Below, piece after piece: positions 11,871-61,195 of a stretch of DNA of 64,000 bases (within the stretch, counting starts at the first letter, position 1; every line of letters begins with the position of its first letter). This stretch comes from Macrotis lagotis. Taxonomy: Eukaryota; Chordata; Mammalia; Peramelemorphia; Peramelidae. The notes under the pieces were generated by a model. The model saw nothing but the letters and a program-made list of their open reading frames with translations. It was not told where the DNA came from and did not search any database. Both the position numbers and the translations under genes were made by a program. The DNA is taken from assembly GCF_037893015.1 (NCBI RefSeq), contig NC_133658.1, positions 885,095,477-885,159,476 on the forward strand. Direction: 5' to 3'.

Positions 11871-12440
11871 GGAAAGCTTAGAGTTCAAGGCTCTCCCATA
11901 TTCATATCATGATATCCTCTGCAAGGTACTTTATAGATGATCTAGATGTGCATCATCTACCTAGATCAAACCTCTCAGACTGGACCAAGCCAAAGAAACC
12001 CTAGAGCCCAACTTCCTCCTTTTATAGTCAAGGTAACCACAGCCCAGCAAAGCCTTCATTCATCTGGTCCACCCTTCACATCATACAGAGAAGGCAATGG
12101 AGCCCAGAAAAGAAAGGAGAAGTGTCTGAGGTTGCATCTTTTCAACCTCTTCATTCTACAGATGAGAAGTCTGAGGCTCAGTTGTGGGGGGGAGCAGAGC
12201 TAGAATTCAGGCACGGGTTTTTCAATTCCAGATTTCAGCAACCTTGACTGCCAATGTCCAACATCCTCCAGAGTCATTGTTCTATGACCCACTCTTCCTC
12301 ATAGGACCAGAATATGAGCAGCATGACCTCTTCCAAGAAAGGGACTTCATCTTATAGTAAAGGGACTTCTCTTATAGTAAAAGAGAAATGCAAGAGTAGG
12401 TGTGTCAAATTCAGTTTGTAAACCAGATTAAAATGTAATT

Positions 12441-12592
12441 GGGGGTGGCTAGGTGGCACAGTGAATAGAGCTCCAGCCCTGGAGTCAGGAGTACCTGAGT
12501 TCAAATTTGGCCTCAGACACTTAATAATTACCTAGCTGTGTGGCTTTGGGCAACCCACTTAACCCCATTGCCCTGCAAAAAAACTAAAAAAC
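12441..12592 (+). mobile_element. WSINE1-like SINE
   Basis: Complete copy. Target duplication ATGTAATTGG on both sides (12433 and 12593). Confidence 0.9.
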
Positions 12593-12601
12593 ATGTAATT
12601 G

Positions 12602-12755
12602 GAGGGCAGCTAGGTAGCCCAGTGGATAGAGTACCAGCCCTGAAGTCAAGAGGATCTGAGTTCAAATGTGACCTCAGACACTTAATAATTACCTGACTGT
12701 ATGACTTTTGGGCAAGTCACTTAACCCCATTGCCTTGCAAAAAGCAAATATATAT
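12602..12755 (+). mobile_element. SINE, older copy abutting the previous one
   Basis: GGGCAGCTAGGTAGCCCAGT through TTGCCTTGCAAAAAGC. It is more diverged than the copy at 12441, which appears to have landed next to it later. Confidence 0.88.
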
Positions 12756-12964
12756 AAATGCAAAGCATAGATAATTTTAAGTCAATCTGGTGGGACTCAC
12801 TGGCATCTGTTGCTATTTGAGTTTGACTCAACTAGCCTTGAGAACTAAGTTGTGAAATTGTGTCTTGTTCAGGGTCCTAGCCAGTTCATACTTGGGCTTG
12901 GACTTAAACCTACATTGACCTGGCTTAGAGTAAAGCTCACAATTCACTAAGCCATGTTGCCTCT

Positions 12965-13110
12965 CAATAGTAATAACTCACATTTATAAAGAATTGTAAG
13001 GTTTGCAAAGCACTATCTTATTTGATCTGGAGTTGGTAAGGATCATTTAGTCCAAAAAGTCTATTCTTTCTTAAATGAGGAAACTGAGGCCAGAAAGTGT
13101 AAAAGAACAT
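12965..13110 (-). mobile_element. MIR-type fragment, reversed
   Basis: AAGGTTTGCAAAGCACTATC followed by GAGGAAACTGAGGCCAGAAA is the usual reversed marsupial MIR/CORE order. Confidence 0.55.
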
Positions 13111-14450
13111 ATATTTGTAGGTTCACAGCTCCAGGTAACTTGGGGAGATGGCAATGTGTAGTCTAAATATATCTTCTTACAAAGAGACCCAGAGAAGTGA
13201 TTTACCTGTATTACAGCAATAAATGAAACAACTGCAATTCAAACCCAGTTTTTCTCATTCTAAAGTCAACTTTATATCCATTGGACTTTGCCAAGGCATT
13301 AAGGGCAATTTTATTTTAATTAGATTTTTTAATTCCAAAAGGATGACCTGTTTTTCCACTTTTCCCTTCAAAGAACTGGATGTTGCAGCCAATATAATCT
13401 ACTTATCTATTCACAAATACATCATCATAGTTTCATCCTCCTTCTGTCATCTCTACCCATTGAAAACCCTGATCCTTCAAATCCTTCCATTCAAATGCCG
13501 CTTATAACTTCATGTCTTCTCTAATCACTCTGGCAGGAAATTATCCTTCTGTCCTCAATTAATCAACAGACATTTATTAAGAGCCTACCATGTTCTAGGT
13601 ACAAAAGATTTAAATAAAAATAAACATCTTTGCCTCAAGGAACTTACCTTCTCCTGAGGTTATTCCTGAGGAGAAATAACATGTTCACAAATGAATAAAG
13701 GAACATCCAATAAACAAGCAACTATTAAATTCCTATCATGTGTAAAGTACCCTGCTAGATAGTGGAATATACTCAGATATCCAAATAGATCTGTTTTCTC
13801 AAATGATGTAGCTCTTAACCCAGTCATTCTCTGGACACCATTTGTAAACATCTTCCTGTCAGTTTGCCACAGATGGTCCACTTGACATTTTGGAGATCCT
13901 CTTCTTTTTCTGTTGAAAATTAATATGATATGAGAAGACTATTCACCTGTAATCCCTCACCTTCATGATGGCATTTTCTTTCTCCTGTTCATCAGAGTTC
14001 CTCATTGGTTATCTCTTACAGCCTGTTCAAACCCACCTTTTCATTGTTTTATGGGAGAGATACTGGAAGACTTGACCTAAATATTGATAGAATTTGCTTT
14101 TGGACTGGATCTTTAATTCCATTAATATAGAGAGTTTCTGGGGGAAAACTCCTCCTACCAATGAAAATAGGCATCCTGAGACACTGGGAAGTTCCATCAT
14201 TTGCCATGGTCATCCATTTTAGAGTATTTCTCAGGCATTCTTGAACTTAGGTCTTCCTCACTCCGAAGCTGGTCAGATCAATTTCTTCACCACCTTGTAC
14301 TTGTTGTAGAGCTTGGAAAACTATTGATATTGAAGAGAGGCAAGAAGAGTTTTCAGATTCCATTTCCTAATAATCAACCCATTTTCCCCTCCAATTCTGG
14401 ACCCAGCTCATCCATTTTTATTGTCAATAGTCCCCTATGGTTAGTTGATT
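13110..14450. other. Intron 1 stretch without a recognised element
   Basis: An L2-like reversed fragment is visible at 13558-13660 (GACATTTATTAAGAGCC). The rest shows no family signature that I can name. The short open frames here have no features. Confidence 0.4.
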
Positions 14451-14454
14451 GGTT

Positions 14455-17180
14455 CTAGACCTTTGTTATTGAAGAAGACCATGTTCTACCACAGGTTAAG
14501 CACAAATTGTCCATTTGAATACTGGGATGGGTACTCTAAAATTAAGCATCTCACACTTCCTTTGAGTTGCTTCAATTCTGTCTTGCTCATAGAGCACCTC
14601 TCTGATGAGAGCACAGCATGCTATGCCAGTGTCTCCCGTGCTGCACAATCAATTCCAGAGTTCTTAGGAGAGAACTTCAGAGTCCCTGTATCACATCTTC
14701 TGATCCCACTGTGAATGCTTGACCTGTGTGATTTCTCCATAAAATTGTCTTTTTGACAAGAGTACATTTGGCATTCTAACATGGCCATTATAGTTGCACT
14801 CTAAATGCTTGGCAGTTTAGCTCGAGAAAGGAACTCAGTGCTGGTGTCTTATCCTGACAGAGGATCTTCAGAATCTTCCTAAGACAATTTAAATGGAAGC
14901 AATCCAATTTCCTGGAATGATGCTGGTAGACTGCAGGTTTCACAGGCATAACATAACAACTCTTCAGTTTGGTAATAAGTCTAATACCTCTTCTTTCCCA
15001 CACTCCCAAATATTGAGCTAGCTCTGGCAATGAGTGTGTCAATCTCATTATCAATGTGTACCTTCCTGGAAAGGATGCTGCCAAGGTAAGTGAATTTATC
15101 CACAGTCTTCAAAACTTCTCCATTTGCTGTTATCGAAGGTTCAACATGCAGATGGTGTGATGCTGGTTGATGGAGCACCTGCTTTTTCTTGATGTTGATT
15201 GTTAGACCAAAATTAGCACATACAGAAGAGAATCAATCCATATTTTTGTTGCATCTCAACTTCAAAGGCTGCATTGATTGCACAATTATCTGTAAACAGA
15301 AGATCCTGAACCAACCCTCCCTCCATTTAACCTTTTCAAGTTGAAGAATTTGCCATCAGTGCAGTATCTTGATGCTTTGTTCATCTTCAGTGAAGGCGTT
15401 TGATAACATGACTGAAATCATTATGCTTAAAAGCTTAGGAGCAAGGACACAGCCTTGTTTCACTCTACTGTTGTGGAGTGAACTGGGTAAGTGCAAGAGC
15501 ATCATCCACTCACCAGAACTCAGTTCAATACTGATGAACTTCTCTGGTCAAGCAGTTTTGACATAATTTTCCACAAGCCATCACAACTGACCCTATCAAA
15601 GGCTTTGTTCAGAAATACAGATGTTATATACAGATCTCTGTTCTGTTTTTGCCTTTTTTCTTGGAGTTGTTGGGCAACAAATACCACATTGATTTTTCCT
15701 CAACCCTTTCTGAAGCTATACTGGCTCTCAGGAAGTTGATCATTTTCCAGGTGAAGGATCAGTTATTATGGAGATCTCTGGCAAGGATCTTGCCAGCAAT
15801 GACTAAGAGAAAAACAATCCTGTGAGTGTCACAATCTCTATTTTTTTTTACCTTACAGAAAAGAACAGTGAAGGAATCCTTGAATTCCTGGGGTATAGCC
15901 ACCTTATGCCATTTAATCTGGAAAATTTTAGTCAGCTTTTATAGAAATAATGGACACCCCACCTTGTAAATCTCAGCTAAATAGAATCAGCAACAGGTGC
16001 TTTGCTACATGAAAGGAGCCTAATGGCATTCAAAACCTCTTCTTCAGTTGGAACTTTAGCTAGGGATACTGTCTTCAACTTGAGGTAAATGCTCAATGAC
16101 TTCTGCATTGATTGATGATGGTCTGTTAAGAACACTATAAAAGTGTTCAGCCCATCTCTCTAGGATCATATCCCTATCACTAATCAATGTGATGCCATCA
16201 GCACTAAGTAGTTCAAATTCACCATATGTCTTTGGCCCATAAATAGCCTTCAGGACCTCATAAAAGCACTTTGGATTGTTACTATCACTATCCACATAAA
16301 ATTGATTTTCATCTGCCTTCCTTCTGAGCCCAGAATCCTGCATCTCTCTAAACTTCACTTGCACTTAAATGCTGCCTTCTTAGAAATTAATGAACCTACT
16401 GGTAAACCACACTGAGTTCTTATTTTTTATTTAGCAGTTTCTATATTTCCCCATCTTTGTGTCAAATCATTCTTAATGTCTGTGAGAGTTCTGACCCAAA
16501 TGAGCAAATGCAGTGCTATATACCAGGTCTCTGAAAGATGCCCATTCCTTTTTTGCTCCACGATTGCCAACTGTGTGTTGGTTCGTTCAACTTTCCCTCC
16601 AAGTTAACAACAAACTTCCTGCTTAGAGAGACACTAATGTCTCCAGACATTAATTCTTCTGGTAGTCATTTTAGCTTAGAGAGGATGAGTCTGTTATTAG
16701 TCCAGCATTCTGTTCCATACATTGCCTTTGTCACTCTCATATCCTGTCTGTCTCTTCTCCTTCCCATCACATAGTTTCTTAGATGCCAATGTTTGCTGTG
16801 AGTGTGCATCCAGGAAGTTTTATTGCATTTAGGGAAACAGAAGACAGTGTTTGTGATGAGAAGGTCATGAGATGCACAAGACCTCCTTAATAACTGAACC
16901 TTCACCTGGAAGATGGTCACTTTTCTGAGAGCCAATGTGACTTCAGAAAGGGTTGAGGAAAAAATCAACATGTTGTTGCTGTTTCCAATTCTATTCCTTC
17001 CAAGGACTCCCTACCATGTCTGGTAATCTGAACTTATTCTGGCATTAAAGTCACCCCTATAGACACAATGCTACATAAGCTCTATAGGTTGTTCATCCAA
17101 CTGTATGGCATAATTGGTCAATAGACAGTTTTATCCTTTTAGTCTTAATGTGTGGTTGGTCATACACAATTTTTTTGAGT
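14455..17180 (-). mobile_element. RTE (BovB-like) LINE, decayed, minus strand
   Basis: Minus-strand frames show endonuclease pieces (GDFNAR near 17050, DLLITNTVF near 16850, KTSWMHTHSKHWHL, ECWTNNRLILSKL near 16700), then connecting sequence with WAEHFYSVLNRPSS (about 16100), reverse transcriptase pieces and VDKFTYLGSIL (about 15100). Order and orientation fit a nearly full RTE element. It carries several stops and frame shifts. The left end near 14460 (GAAGAAGACCATG) resembles the tail of the RTE-mobilised SINE at 7228-7518. An internal inverted duplication is described separately. Confidence 0.85.
16882..16976 (-). repeat. Inverted duplicate of 15687-15781 inside the RTE element
   Basis: Reading the minus strand here gives TTTTTCCTCAACCCTTTCTG, then a block matching the plus strand at 15687-15781 at roughly 85% by eye. 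In the RTE protein the block belongs at 15687 (minus, reverse transcriptase part). At 16882 it interrupts the endonuclease between GNSNN and CASHDLL. The two copies are inverted and about 1.1 kb apart. Confidence 0.75.
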
Positions 17181-17324
17181 GGTTATAGGTGCCTTCCATG
17201 GGGTTTTAAACATTATTTCATTGTTTGATATTTATAGTAAACAATAGGATATATAGGTTTTTTAAAAATTCAAAAGATAAGGGTAAAAGGCACAAGCAAC
17301 TAAGGGAATCAGGAATGATGTCTT

Positions 17325-17560
17325 CAATCAATTGTGTATTTTTTGAATACTTTCTTTATAACTGTATTGTCCTAGGTGCTCAATGTTCAAAGGAAACAGT
17401 GAAACAGTCTTCACCCCCAAGGAATTTATATTCTATTTGAGGAAACATCCTACAAGCAAATATATATAAAATAAATAAAAATTAATTGAGGTCCATTTAA
17501 GGCCTCAAGTAGAAGGTGGCAATTGAGCTCAGCTTTGAAGGAAACCTCAGATTTTCAAAA
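17325..17560 (-). repeat. Old LINE-type (L2/CR1-like) fragment, reversed
   Basis: GGTGCTCAATGTTCAAAGG, CACCCCCAAGGAATTTATAT and CAGCTTTGAAGGAAACC follow the reversed consensus order also seen at 30000-30480. Confidence 0.4.
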
Positions 17561-17964
17561 GTGAAATTAAGAAATGAGTGCCTCTTCTTAGCTTAGCTTT
17601 CCTCTAAGCCCTGCTACTTATTCTCTAGCCCCTATCTTCAACCAGACCTGAAGATCTTATGACTGTAGTTTTAGCCATTGATTGTTGAGCACTTAATTTT
17701 CTCTTGTCTAGGCTACCATCTGGTCCATAACATGTGATCACTTCACATATCTCCTTCTTTCCAACTCTAGTTTAGAGGAAAGTAATCAAATCAACACTAC
17801 CATTCCTGGTAAGGATATGTCAGTCAAATGTCCTGTGACTCAGTGCAGCATTCTTTCTGACTTCCCTGCACTTCTCCCTAGCTCTGCCTCAAATCCAATT
17901 CATGCATCCATGTCAAGACATAACACTCAAGTTGTCATTGATGCTCTTCAAGAATGAAGAACAT

Positions 17965-18116
17965 GGGAGCAGTTAGGTGGCACAGTGGATAGAGCACTAG
18001 CCCTGGAGTCAGTACCTGAGTTCAAATGTGGCCTCAGACACTTAATAATGACCTAGCTGTGTGGCCTTGGGCAAGCCACTTAAGCCCATTGCCTTGCAAA
18101 AAAGAAAACAAAAGAA
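17965..18116 (+). mobile_element. WSINE1-like SINE
   Basis: Complete copy with a slightly shortened head (GGAGTCAGTACC). It is flanked by AGAATGAAGAACA at 17951 and 18118. Confidence 0.92.
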
Positions 18117-18130
18117 AAGAATGAAGAACA

Positions 18131-18280
18131 GGGAAGCTAAGTGGTGCAGTGGATAGAGCACTGACCAGTCAGGGAGGACCTGAGTTCAAATCTGGTATCA
18201 GATACATGCCCTGGCTGTGTGACCTTGGGCAAGTCATTTAACCCCATTGCCTTAAAATAAATAAAATAAATTTTTTTAAA
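18131..18280 (+). mobile_element. SINE inserted at the same target as the previous one
   Basis: GGAAGCTAAGTGGTGCAGTG to TTGCCTTAAAATAAATAAAA. The third copy of AGAATGAAGAACA at 18283 closes it. Confidence 0.88.
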
Positions 18281-18334
18281 AAGAATGAAGAACAGACAAC
18301 TATTTCCTCCAGTGTTCCATCTTCTACTATTTGG

Positions 18335-18425
18335 AAATAAGCTTCTTGACGTTAGGGACTGTCTTGCTTGCTTCTGTTAGTCTGTTCAGCATTTAACAAG
18401 GTGCCTGCTCCAAAATTCTTAGTCA
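18335..18425 (+). repeat. L2-like 3' end fragment
   Basis: GCTTCTTGACGTTAGGGACT, then TTCAGCATTTAACAAGGTGC, resembles the L2 3' end. Confidence 0.45.
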
Positions 18426-18489
18426 GTGCTGTGTCATTCATTCATTCTAGACTAGAGGTAACAAGTTTGTGTGACATCAAGTGAAAGGA

Positions 18490-18493
18490 ATAT

Positions 18494-18572
<79 letters not shown>
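18490..18572. repeat. (TA)n(GA)n compound microsatellite
   Basis: TA run 18490-18541 with one AAA interruption, then GA run 18542-18572. Confidence 0.97.
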
Positions 18573-18576
<4 letters not shown>

Positions 18577-18960
18577 AGAATAAGACTGACTCAGTTGGAG
18601 CCCACTTGTTAGAGGCTTTCAGTGCCAAAGAAAGGAGTCCTAGAGATGCAAAGGTAATATTGAGCAGAAGGGTGGCATAGTCATACCTGCACATTATAAG
18701 TGATCAATTTGATAATTAAGAGAAATTAAATGCAGGGGAGGCAATTATGAGCCTTACAGGCAAGAGGTGATAAGGACCTAGAGTAGAGTGATTGTACAGA
18801 TAGAAAGAAAGAGATCTTGAGGAATTGACCAAGTGATTGGATATGTTGGAGGGAGGTAATATTAAGATATTGGGTATCCTATTGAATAGGTTGTAGGGAG
18901 GAATTGAAGATCCATGGTTTGGAACCTGGGCAACTGAAAGAATGGAGACCCACTTCTTAG
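18573..18960 (-). repeat. Old LINE-type repeat, same family as 30000-30480
   Basis: GGGTGGCATAGTCATACCTG, GAAGATCCATGGTTTGGAAC and TGGGCAACTGAAAGAATGGA follow the known order of this long mammalian repeat. It may continue the copy at 17325-17560, separated by two SINEs and the microsatellite. Confidence 0.4.
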
Positions 18961-19204
18961 CCCCTGCCTATCTTTCTAGTCTTATATCTTACATCCCCCC
19001 TTCCAATGTCCTACAACCCAGATTCTCATTGACTGTCCCCTGGAATTGGAATGTTCCACCATCATCTCTGTCTGTGGTCTTCCTTTAAGTTCCAGCTAAA
19101 TTCCCACCTTTTACAGGAAATCTGCCCCAACTCCTCTTGATTCTAGGTCCTTCCTCTAGTAATTAATTTCCTATTCTGTATACAGTTTGTGCATACATGT
19201 CATC

Positions 19205-19310
19205 TCTCTTATTAGTTTGTGAGCTCCTTGGGGAAGCCATTTTTGCCTTTCTTTGCCTCCCCAATACTTAACACAGTGTGTGGTACATGGGAGGTACTTA
19301 ATAAATAAAA
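19205..19310 (+). repeat. L2-like 3' end
   Basis: GTGAGCTCCTTGGGGAAGCC, then CAATACTTAACACAGTGTG and GGTACTTAATAAATAAA: classical L2 3' end wording. Confidence 0.65.
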
Positions 19311-19432
19311 GTACAATATTAGGTGGCTGCCTGAACAAAAGTGGAGAAGGTGTGAAAAGTGGGTTTGGGCCAGAAGATGACTTCTGTTTTGAATGTAAAA
19401 TTGAAACGCCCCTGAAACAACTGGAGGGGTGC

Positions 19433-19640
19433 TGAGTGGATACAGTGTGACTTGTCTTACCCATGGGGATAATGAGTGAGTACAATGTGTGTGGTTTGCC
19501 TTACCCATATGGTATGTTGAGTGGGTACAGTGCTTGGCTTTTCTTACTCATGGGAGGGGGGGTGCTGAGTGGATACAGTGTTTGGTTTTTATTACCCATG
19601 GGGATAGCAGTCTTTGACTTCTCTTACTCATGGGGCACCC
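19433..19640. repeat. Degenerate ~44-bp minisatellite, about 4.5 copies
   Basis: Repeats of GAGTGGATACAGTGT, then a TTTGG/CTTG block and CTTACCCATGGGG, start near 19435, 19473, 19517 and 19567, with a partial copy at 19611. The spacing drifts from 38 to 50 bp. It lies about 190 bp before exon 2. Confidence 0.8.
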
Positions 19641-19840
19641 CATATCCAGACATATATCAGAGACGTGTGTATTATCTTTGCCTTTAAAGGAAAAATGATC
19701 TTTCATATAAGTGTGTATCCCCCACAATGCCTCACATATCATCTTAATTACAGTAGACACCCAAATATTGGTTGGTCACATGAATAAATGCAGATGACCC
19801 ATGCTAAAGCATTCATCTTTATTCCTTACAGAATTTCACC

Positions 19841-57252
<37,412 letters not shown>

Positions 57253-57302
57253 CCCATGAGGAAGGCGTGGTTGCATCTCAGATGGGACAGGGACCAACTG
57301 GG

Positions 57303-57308
57303 AATAAA
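57303..57308 (+). terminator. Candidate polyadenylation signal AATAAA
   Basis: AATAAA lies 51 nt after the enolase stop codon. It would give a very short 3' UTR. A second AATAAA at 57856 is an alternative. No cleavage evidence is visible. Confidence 0.45.
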
Positions 57309-57309
57309 T

Positions 57310-58980
57310 CATCTTTCTACCCCTTAGTCATTGAAAAAATGCTTGGCATGCTCATTAATGCTCTATATCTTATCTCGAATTGCACTTGGACAGAGGTGAG
57401 GGAGACAAGGGTAGCTCGGGAGTAGGGTTCATGGGTTGGAGGTTAATTCACTGTACTGGGTTTCAGAGCTGGGGAGGAGAGACAGAAAGTATGATCTGAA
57501 GGATTGCAAAAAAACAGGTACAATTTAATGGGCTTGAATGTAAGACTCTGTTTCAGTTCTGTTCAGGTATTAAGCACCTGCTCTGTGATGATCCGTGATT
57601 TTGGACTTGGTCTAGAAGCTAGGTATGACTATTAACTAAGTCCTCTGACTAAATAGCATCCAAAGATGAAAAATGCCACCATCACCTAGTGTGTGGGAGA
57701 AAGTAGAAGTATCACCTAGAATTGGGGAGCCAGAAGAAGACATAGAAAAGACCACCTCTACCTCCCCCTTCATGTTCTGGATGAGACTGAACCCCAAAGA
57801 AAGTCCACAGTATGTGCAGTTACATGGCTTAATAGCACCAAGGAAAACTTCTGTAAATAAAACAAAATTGGAATGATGACTGTTGATAAACAATATGAAA
57901 ATGTTCACTAATGGAATGAACATTCACATATTGAATGAACCAGAACAGCTCACCTGACCTCTACACTGAGTAGCATGGGTTGTGGGAAATGTGCTAGATC
58001 TGAGGACTTCAATTTAAATCCCAACTCAATTAACCTGTGACCTGCAGGATGGTGAGGTAAGTCACTTCTCCAGGCCTCAGTTTCCTCATCTCTAAAATTA
58101 AAAGATCAGAGTAGATCTCTAAAATTCCCATTCTAAATCTATAATCTCATGAATCCCTTAACTTAGGACTTCTTCATCTTTATAGAACAAGCTGTTCTAT
58201 TTTACTGACATCCCATATCCCCAGTGGAGTCCTTAGAGGCTAGTACCTCACATTATATAGATATAGAGAGAGGAAGTTCACCTGTATGACAATATTCTTA
58301 TGAAGAACCAAGGACTGAGTTCATTAAAACAGAATTAAAGTTCAAGTTAAAATTATAACTCCCTACACAGGCTGTTCGAAATTTGTCCAGTATATATTTT
58401 TGTCATTACATTTTAAAATTCTTCGCTAAAGTTGTCCCCTGATATTTCATTGTAGCAAGGTAGTGACCCTGGGTTCATGAAGGCTCTGCCAATGAAACCT
58501 AAGTTTAGCCAGGTCCAGGCAGCCCATGAGATCCAAATGGAATCTTTTTTTGTCTCTTACACTTGACAAAGGGGAATTGGGTGTCAAGAACCAAACAATT
58601 CTTAAATTGGAGGAAATGACCCACACCCACACTGATGATCTATAAATGAAAAAATTTTGGTCAGAAAAATGCCTCAACCAATAATATTAGATTACAAATT
58701 CACCTGCACTAATATCAGAGGAGATGATGATGAAAGACTGGAGGTGATCTCCTTACAAAAGAGATGAGAAATAGGCAATCAGAAAAAGTGTAGTGTGGAA
58801 GCCAACTAAGCCATGTCATTCTTAAAATCTTGGTCAATCAAATGGATGTAAAGGGAGATGGCTTTGCCCAGGGTGTCAATCTGAACTGATGTAAGGACAT
58901 TACACTAGCAGTAAAAGGAAGGATAAAAGGAAGACCTGACTGACCTTCAAGGGAAATGGTACTGACTGTCCTACCATTTC
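57310..58980. other. 3' flank without a recognised gene
   Basis: A MIR-like SINE lies at about 57960-58140 (GTTTCCTCATCTCTAAAATT). The rest is unassigned; an alternative polyadenylation signal is at 57856. Confidence 0.4.
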
Positions 58981-58989
58981 AAAGCAGAC

Positions 58990-59133
58990 AGGAGGTGGTG
59001 CAGTGGATAGAGCACCTGCTCTGGAGTCAGGAGTACCTGAGTATCAAATCTGGTCTCAGACACTTAATAATTACCTAGCTATGTGGCCTTGGGCAAGCCA
59101 CTTAACCCCATTGTCTTGCAAAAACCTAAAAAT
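58990..59133 (+). mobile_element. WSINE1-like SINE
   Basis: AGGTGGTGCAGTGGATAGAG to TTGCAAAAACCTAAA. The duplication GCAGACAGGA lies on both sides (58984 and 59137), and the head is 5'-truncated. Confidence 0.9.
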
Positions 59134-59921
59134 CAAGGCAGACAGGAATGAATTTCCAAGATACTTTAGAAAGGGGAAAATTCTAAAAGAATGGAATAGA
59201 CCAACTCTATAAAACCTTATAAGAATGTTGTATTCATGCACATAATATCAAGAAGGAAAGCACCAGGCATTCATAGATGACTTTCTCAGATAGCATCTTA
59301 AGGTATTTGATCATAGGATTTCAATTTCCAGTGAGTGGCAAGCCACTATTTTGACATGGTTTCATTTGGTACTGGCAAAAGCCATGGGTTTTTGCTTCAG
59401 CTCACACAGCCAACCTTGACCAGGTGAAACTGAATTGATTTAGCCTCCCCACCTTTAATTAGCTTTCTATCAGCTGAGTGCTGCCTTTAGGGCTATAAAG
59501 ACTTTTCATTGTTCTCTTGTTCTTTTCAGTCTATGATCTTTAAAAATAGCTATTGTTCCAAGAAAATGTGCAAAAATTGTAGATCTCAAATACCACATTT
59601 CAGGGACTATTATTGAAGATGTTGCAGCAGCTATTGGTATAGATAGGTCAAGTGTTTTCAAGGATGGCTCAAGCCAACAATGAAATAAAATCATTTAAAC
59701 CTAAGCAAAAAGTGTGGTCAAAAATAGAAGACAATGCCCTGAACTGCCAAACTACCTCTGGGAAACAGACTAATCCTCAGAAAATAAGCAAAGCCCTTCA
59801 GAGTGGCCTGAAGGTTCAAGGGTTGGGCATTCGATAGTGCTTCATAAGCTTCTTAAAAGTTGGAAGAACAGCATGAAAGCCAGTTTAAAAAAACTAACTT
59901 TTAAAGAAAAAACATGTCATG

Positions 59922-60089
59922 GGGCAGCTTAGGTGGTGCAGTAGATAGAGCACTGGCCCTGGAGTCAGGAGGACCAGAGTTCAAATGAAGCCTCAGACAC
60001 TTAATAATTCCCTAGCTGTGTGGCCTTGGGCAAGCCACTTAACCCCACTGCCTGGCAAAAACCTAAAAAAAAAAAAAAAAAAAAAAAAC
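59922..60089 (+). mobile_element. WSINE1-like SINE inside the Tc1-like element
   Basis: GGGGCAGCTTAGGTGGTGCA to a long A tail. Confidence 0.92.
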
Positions 60090-60164
60090 CATTATGAACA
60101 AGATAATGCAAAGCCTAGATTACTGAAGATGTGGAAAAGTCCACATTTTTTACAGAAATTTCCT

Positions 60165-61195
60165 TTTTTATAATTTATTTTTCCAATTACATGTTATGGA
60201 GGTTTTTCAACATGAATTGATTTGCAAATTTATAAATTGCACATTTTTCTACTACCCTTCCTTCCTCCTACCCTTGGTGGCAAACAATCTGATAAAGCTG
60301 TATATGTACATTTGTGTTTTAAAATATTTGCATTTTGGTCATTTTGAGGTAAGGAGAATTAGGACTAAAGGAACAGAAATTCATGAAATAGGAAAAGAAT
60401 GAAAAATTTTTTAAAAGTATACTTTGAGATTCTGTTTTTTCCCCCTCTGAATGTGGATGGCATTGTCTATAATAGGTCTCCCTTATACAGATATATCTAT
60501 ATCTCCTTGAAAGTCTGTAACAGGGTCCTTGATCTGCTGAGAGAAGCTAATCCATCAAAGTTGATCTATTCACAATGTTATTGCCATTCTTTCCATGCTT
60601 CTCTGACCAAGATTTCTTACTAAACAATAATACTCCATAACATTCATATGCCATAACTTGTTCAGTCATTCCCCAATTGATAAGCATCCCCTCAATTTCC
60701 AATACTTTGCCACTACCTAAAGAGCTACTAGAAATATTTTTGAACATGTGAGACTTTTCCCATTTTTTTATGATTTCTTTTAGATATAGGCCTACTATTG
60801 ATATTGCTGGGTCAAAGGTATGAGCAGTTTTATTACTCTTTGAGCATAGTTCCTGGTTGCTCTAGTTCACTAATCCTACCAATAGAGCATTAATATTCCA
60901 ATTTTCCCACATGCTCTCCAACATTGATCATTTTCCTATTTTGTCATCTTAGTCAATCTAATAGGGATGAGGTGGTATCTCATAGTTTTAATTTGCATTT
61001 CTCTAATCAATAATGATTTGAAGTATTTTTTTCTTATGACTATATATTGCTTTAAATTTTCATCTGAAAACAGTCTGTTCATATCCTTTGACCATTTATC
61101 AATTGAGAAATAATCTTATGAATTCAACTCATTTCTCTATGTATTTCAGAAATTAGACTTTTATCAGAAACACTAGTTGTGAAAATTATTTCCCA
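60165..61195 (-). mobile_element. L1 3' part, minus strand, inserted in a Tc1-like element
   Basis: Reversed L1 ORF2 C-terminal and 3' UTR sequence: TTGATAAGCATCCCCTCAAT near 60678, GGGATGAGGTGGTATCTCAT near 60964, and GACTTTTATCAGAAACACTA near 61158. It splits the transposase remains at 59500-60160 and 61196-61800. Confidence 0.8.

Larger units (their letters stand above)
12396..12835. mobile_element. Possible second hAT-like copy, interrupted by two SINEs
   Basis: TAGGTGTGTCAAATTCAG at the left, followed by ACCAGATTAAAATGTAATT, resembles 35656-35730. TTGAGTTTGACTCAACT closes it at the right. Two SINEs fill the middle. The ends are decayed and no target duplication is clear. Confidence 0.35.

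Noticed and set aside
14788-16971. Host genes on the minus strand
   Set aside because: The frames match RTE endonuclease and reverse transcriptase order and contain stops. They are LINE remains.
18452-18694. A minus frame with a Tyr/Ile run
   Set aside because: It is the translation of the TA/GA microsatellite.
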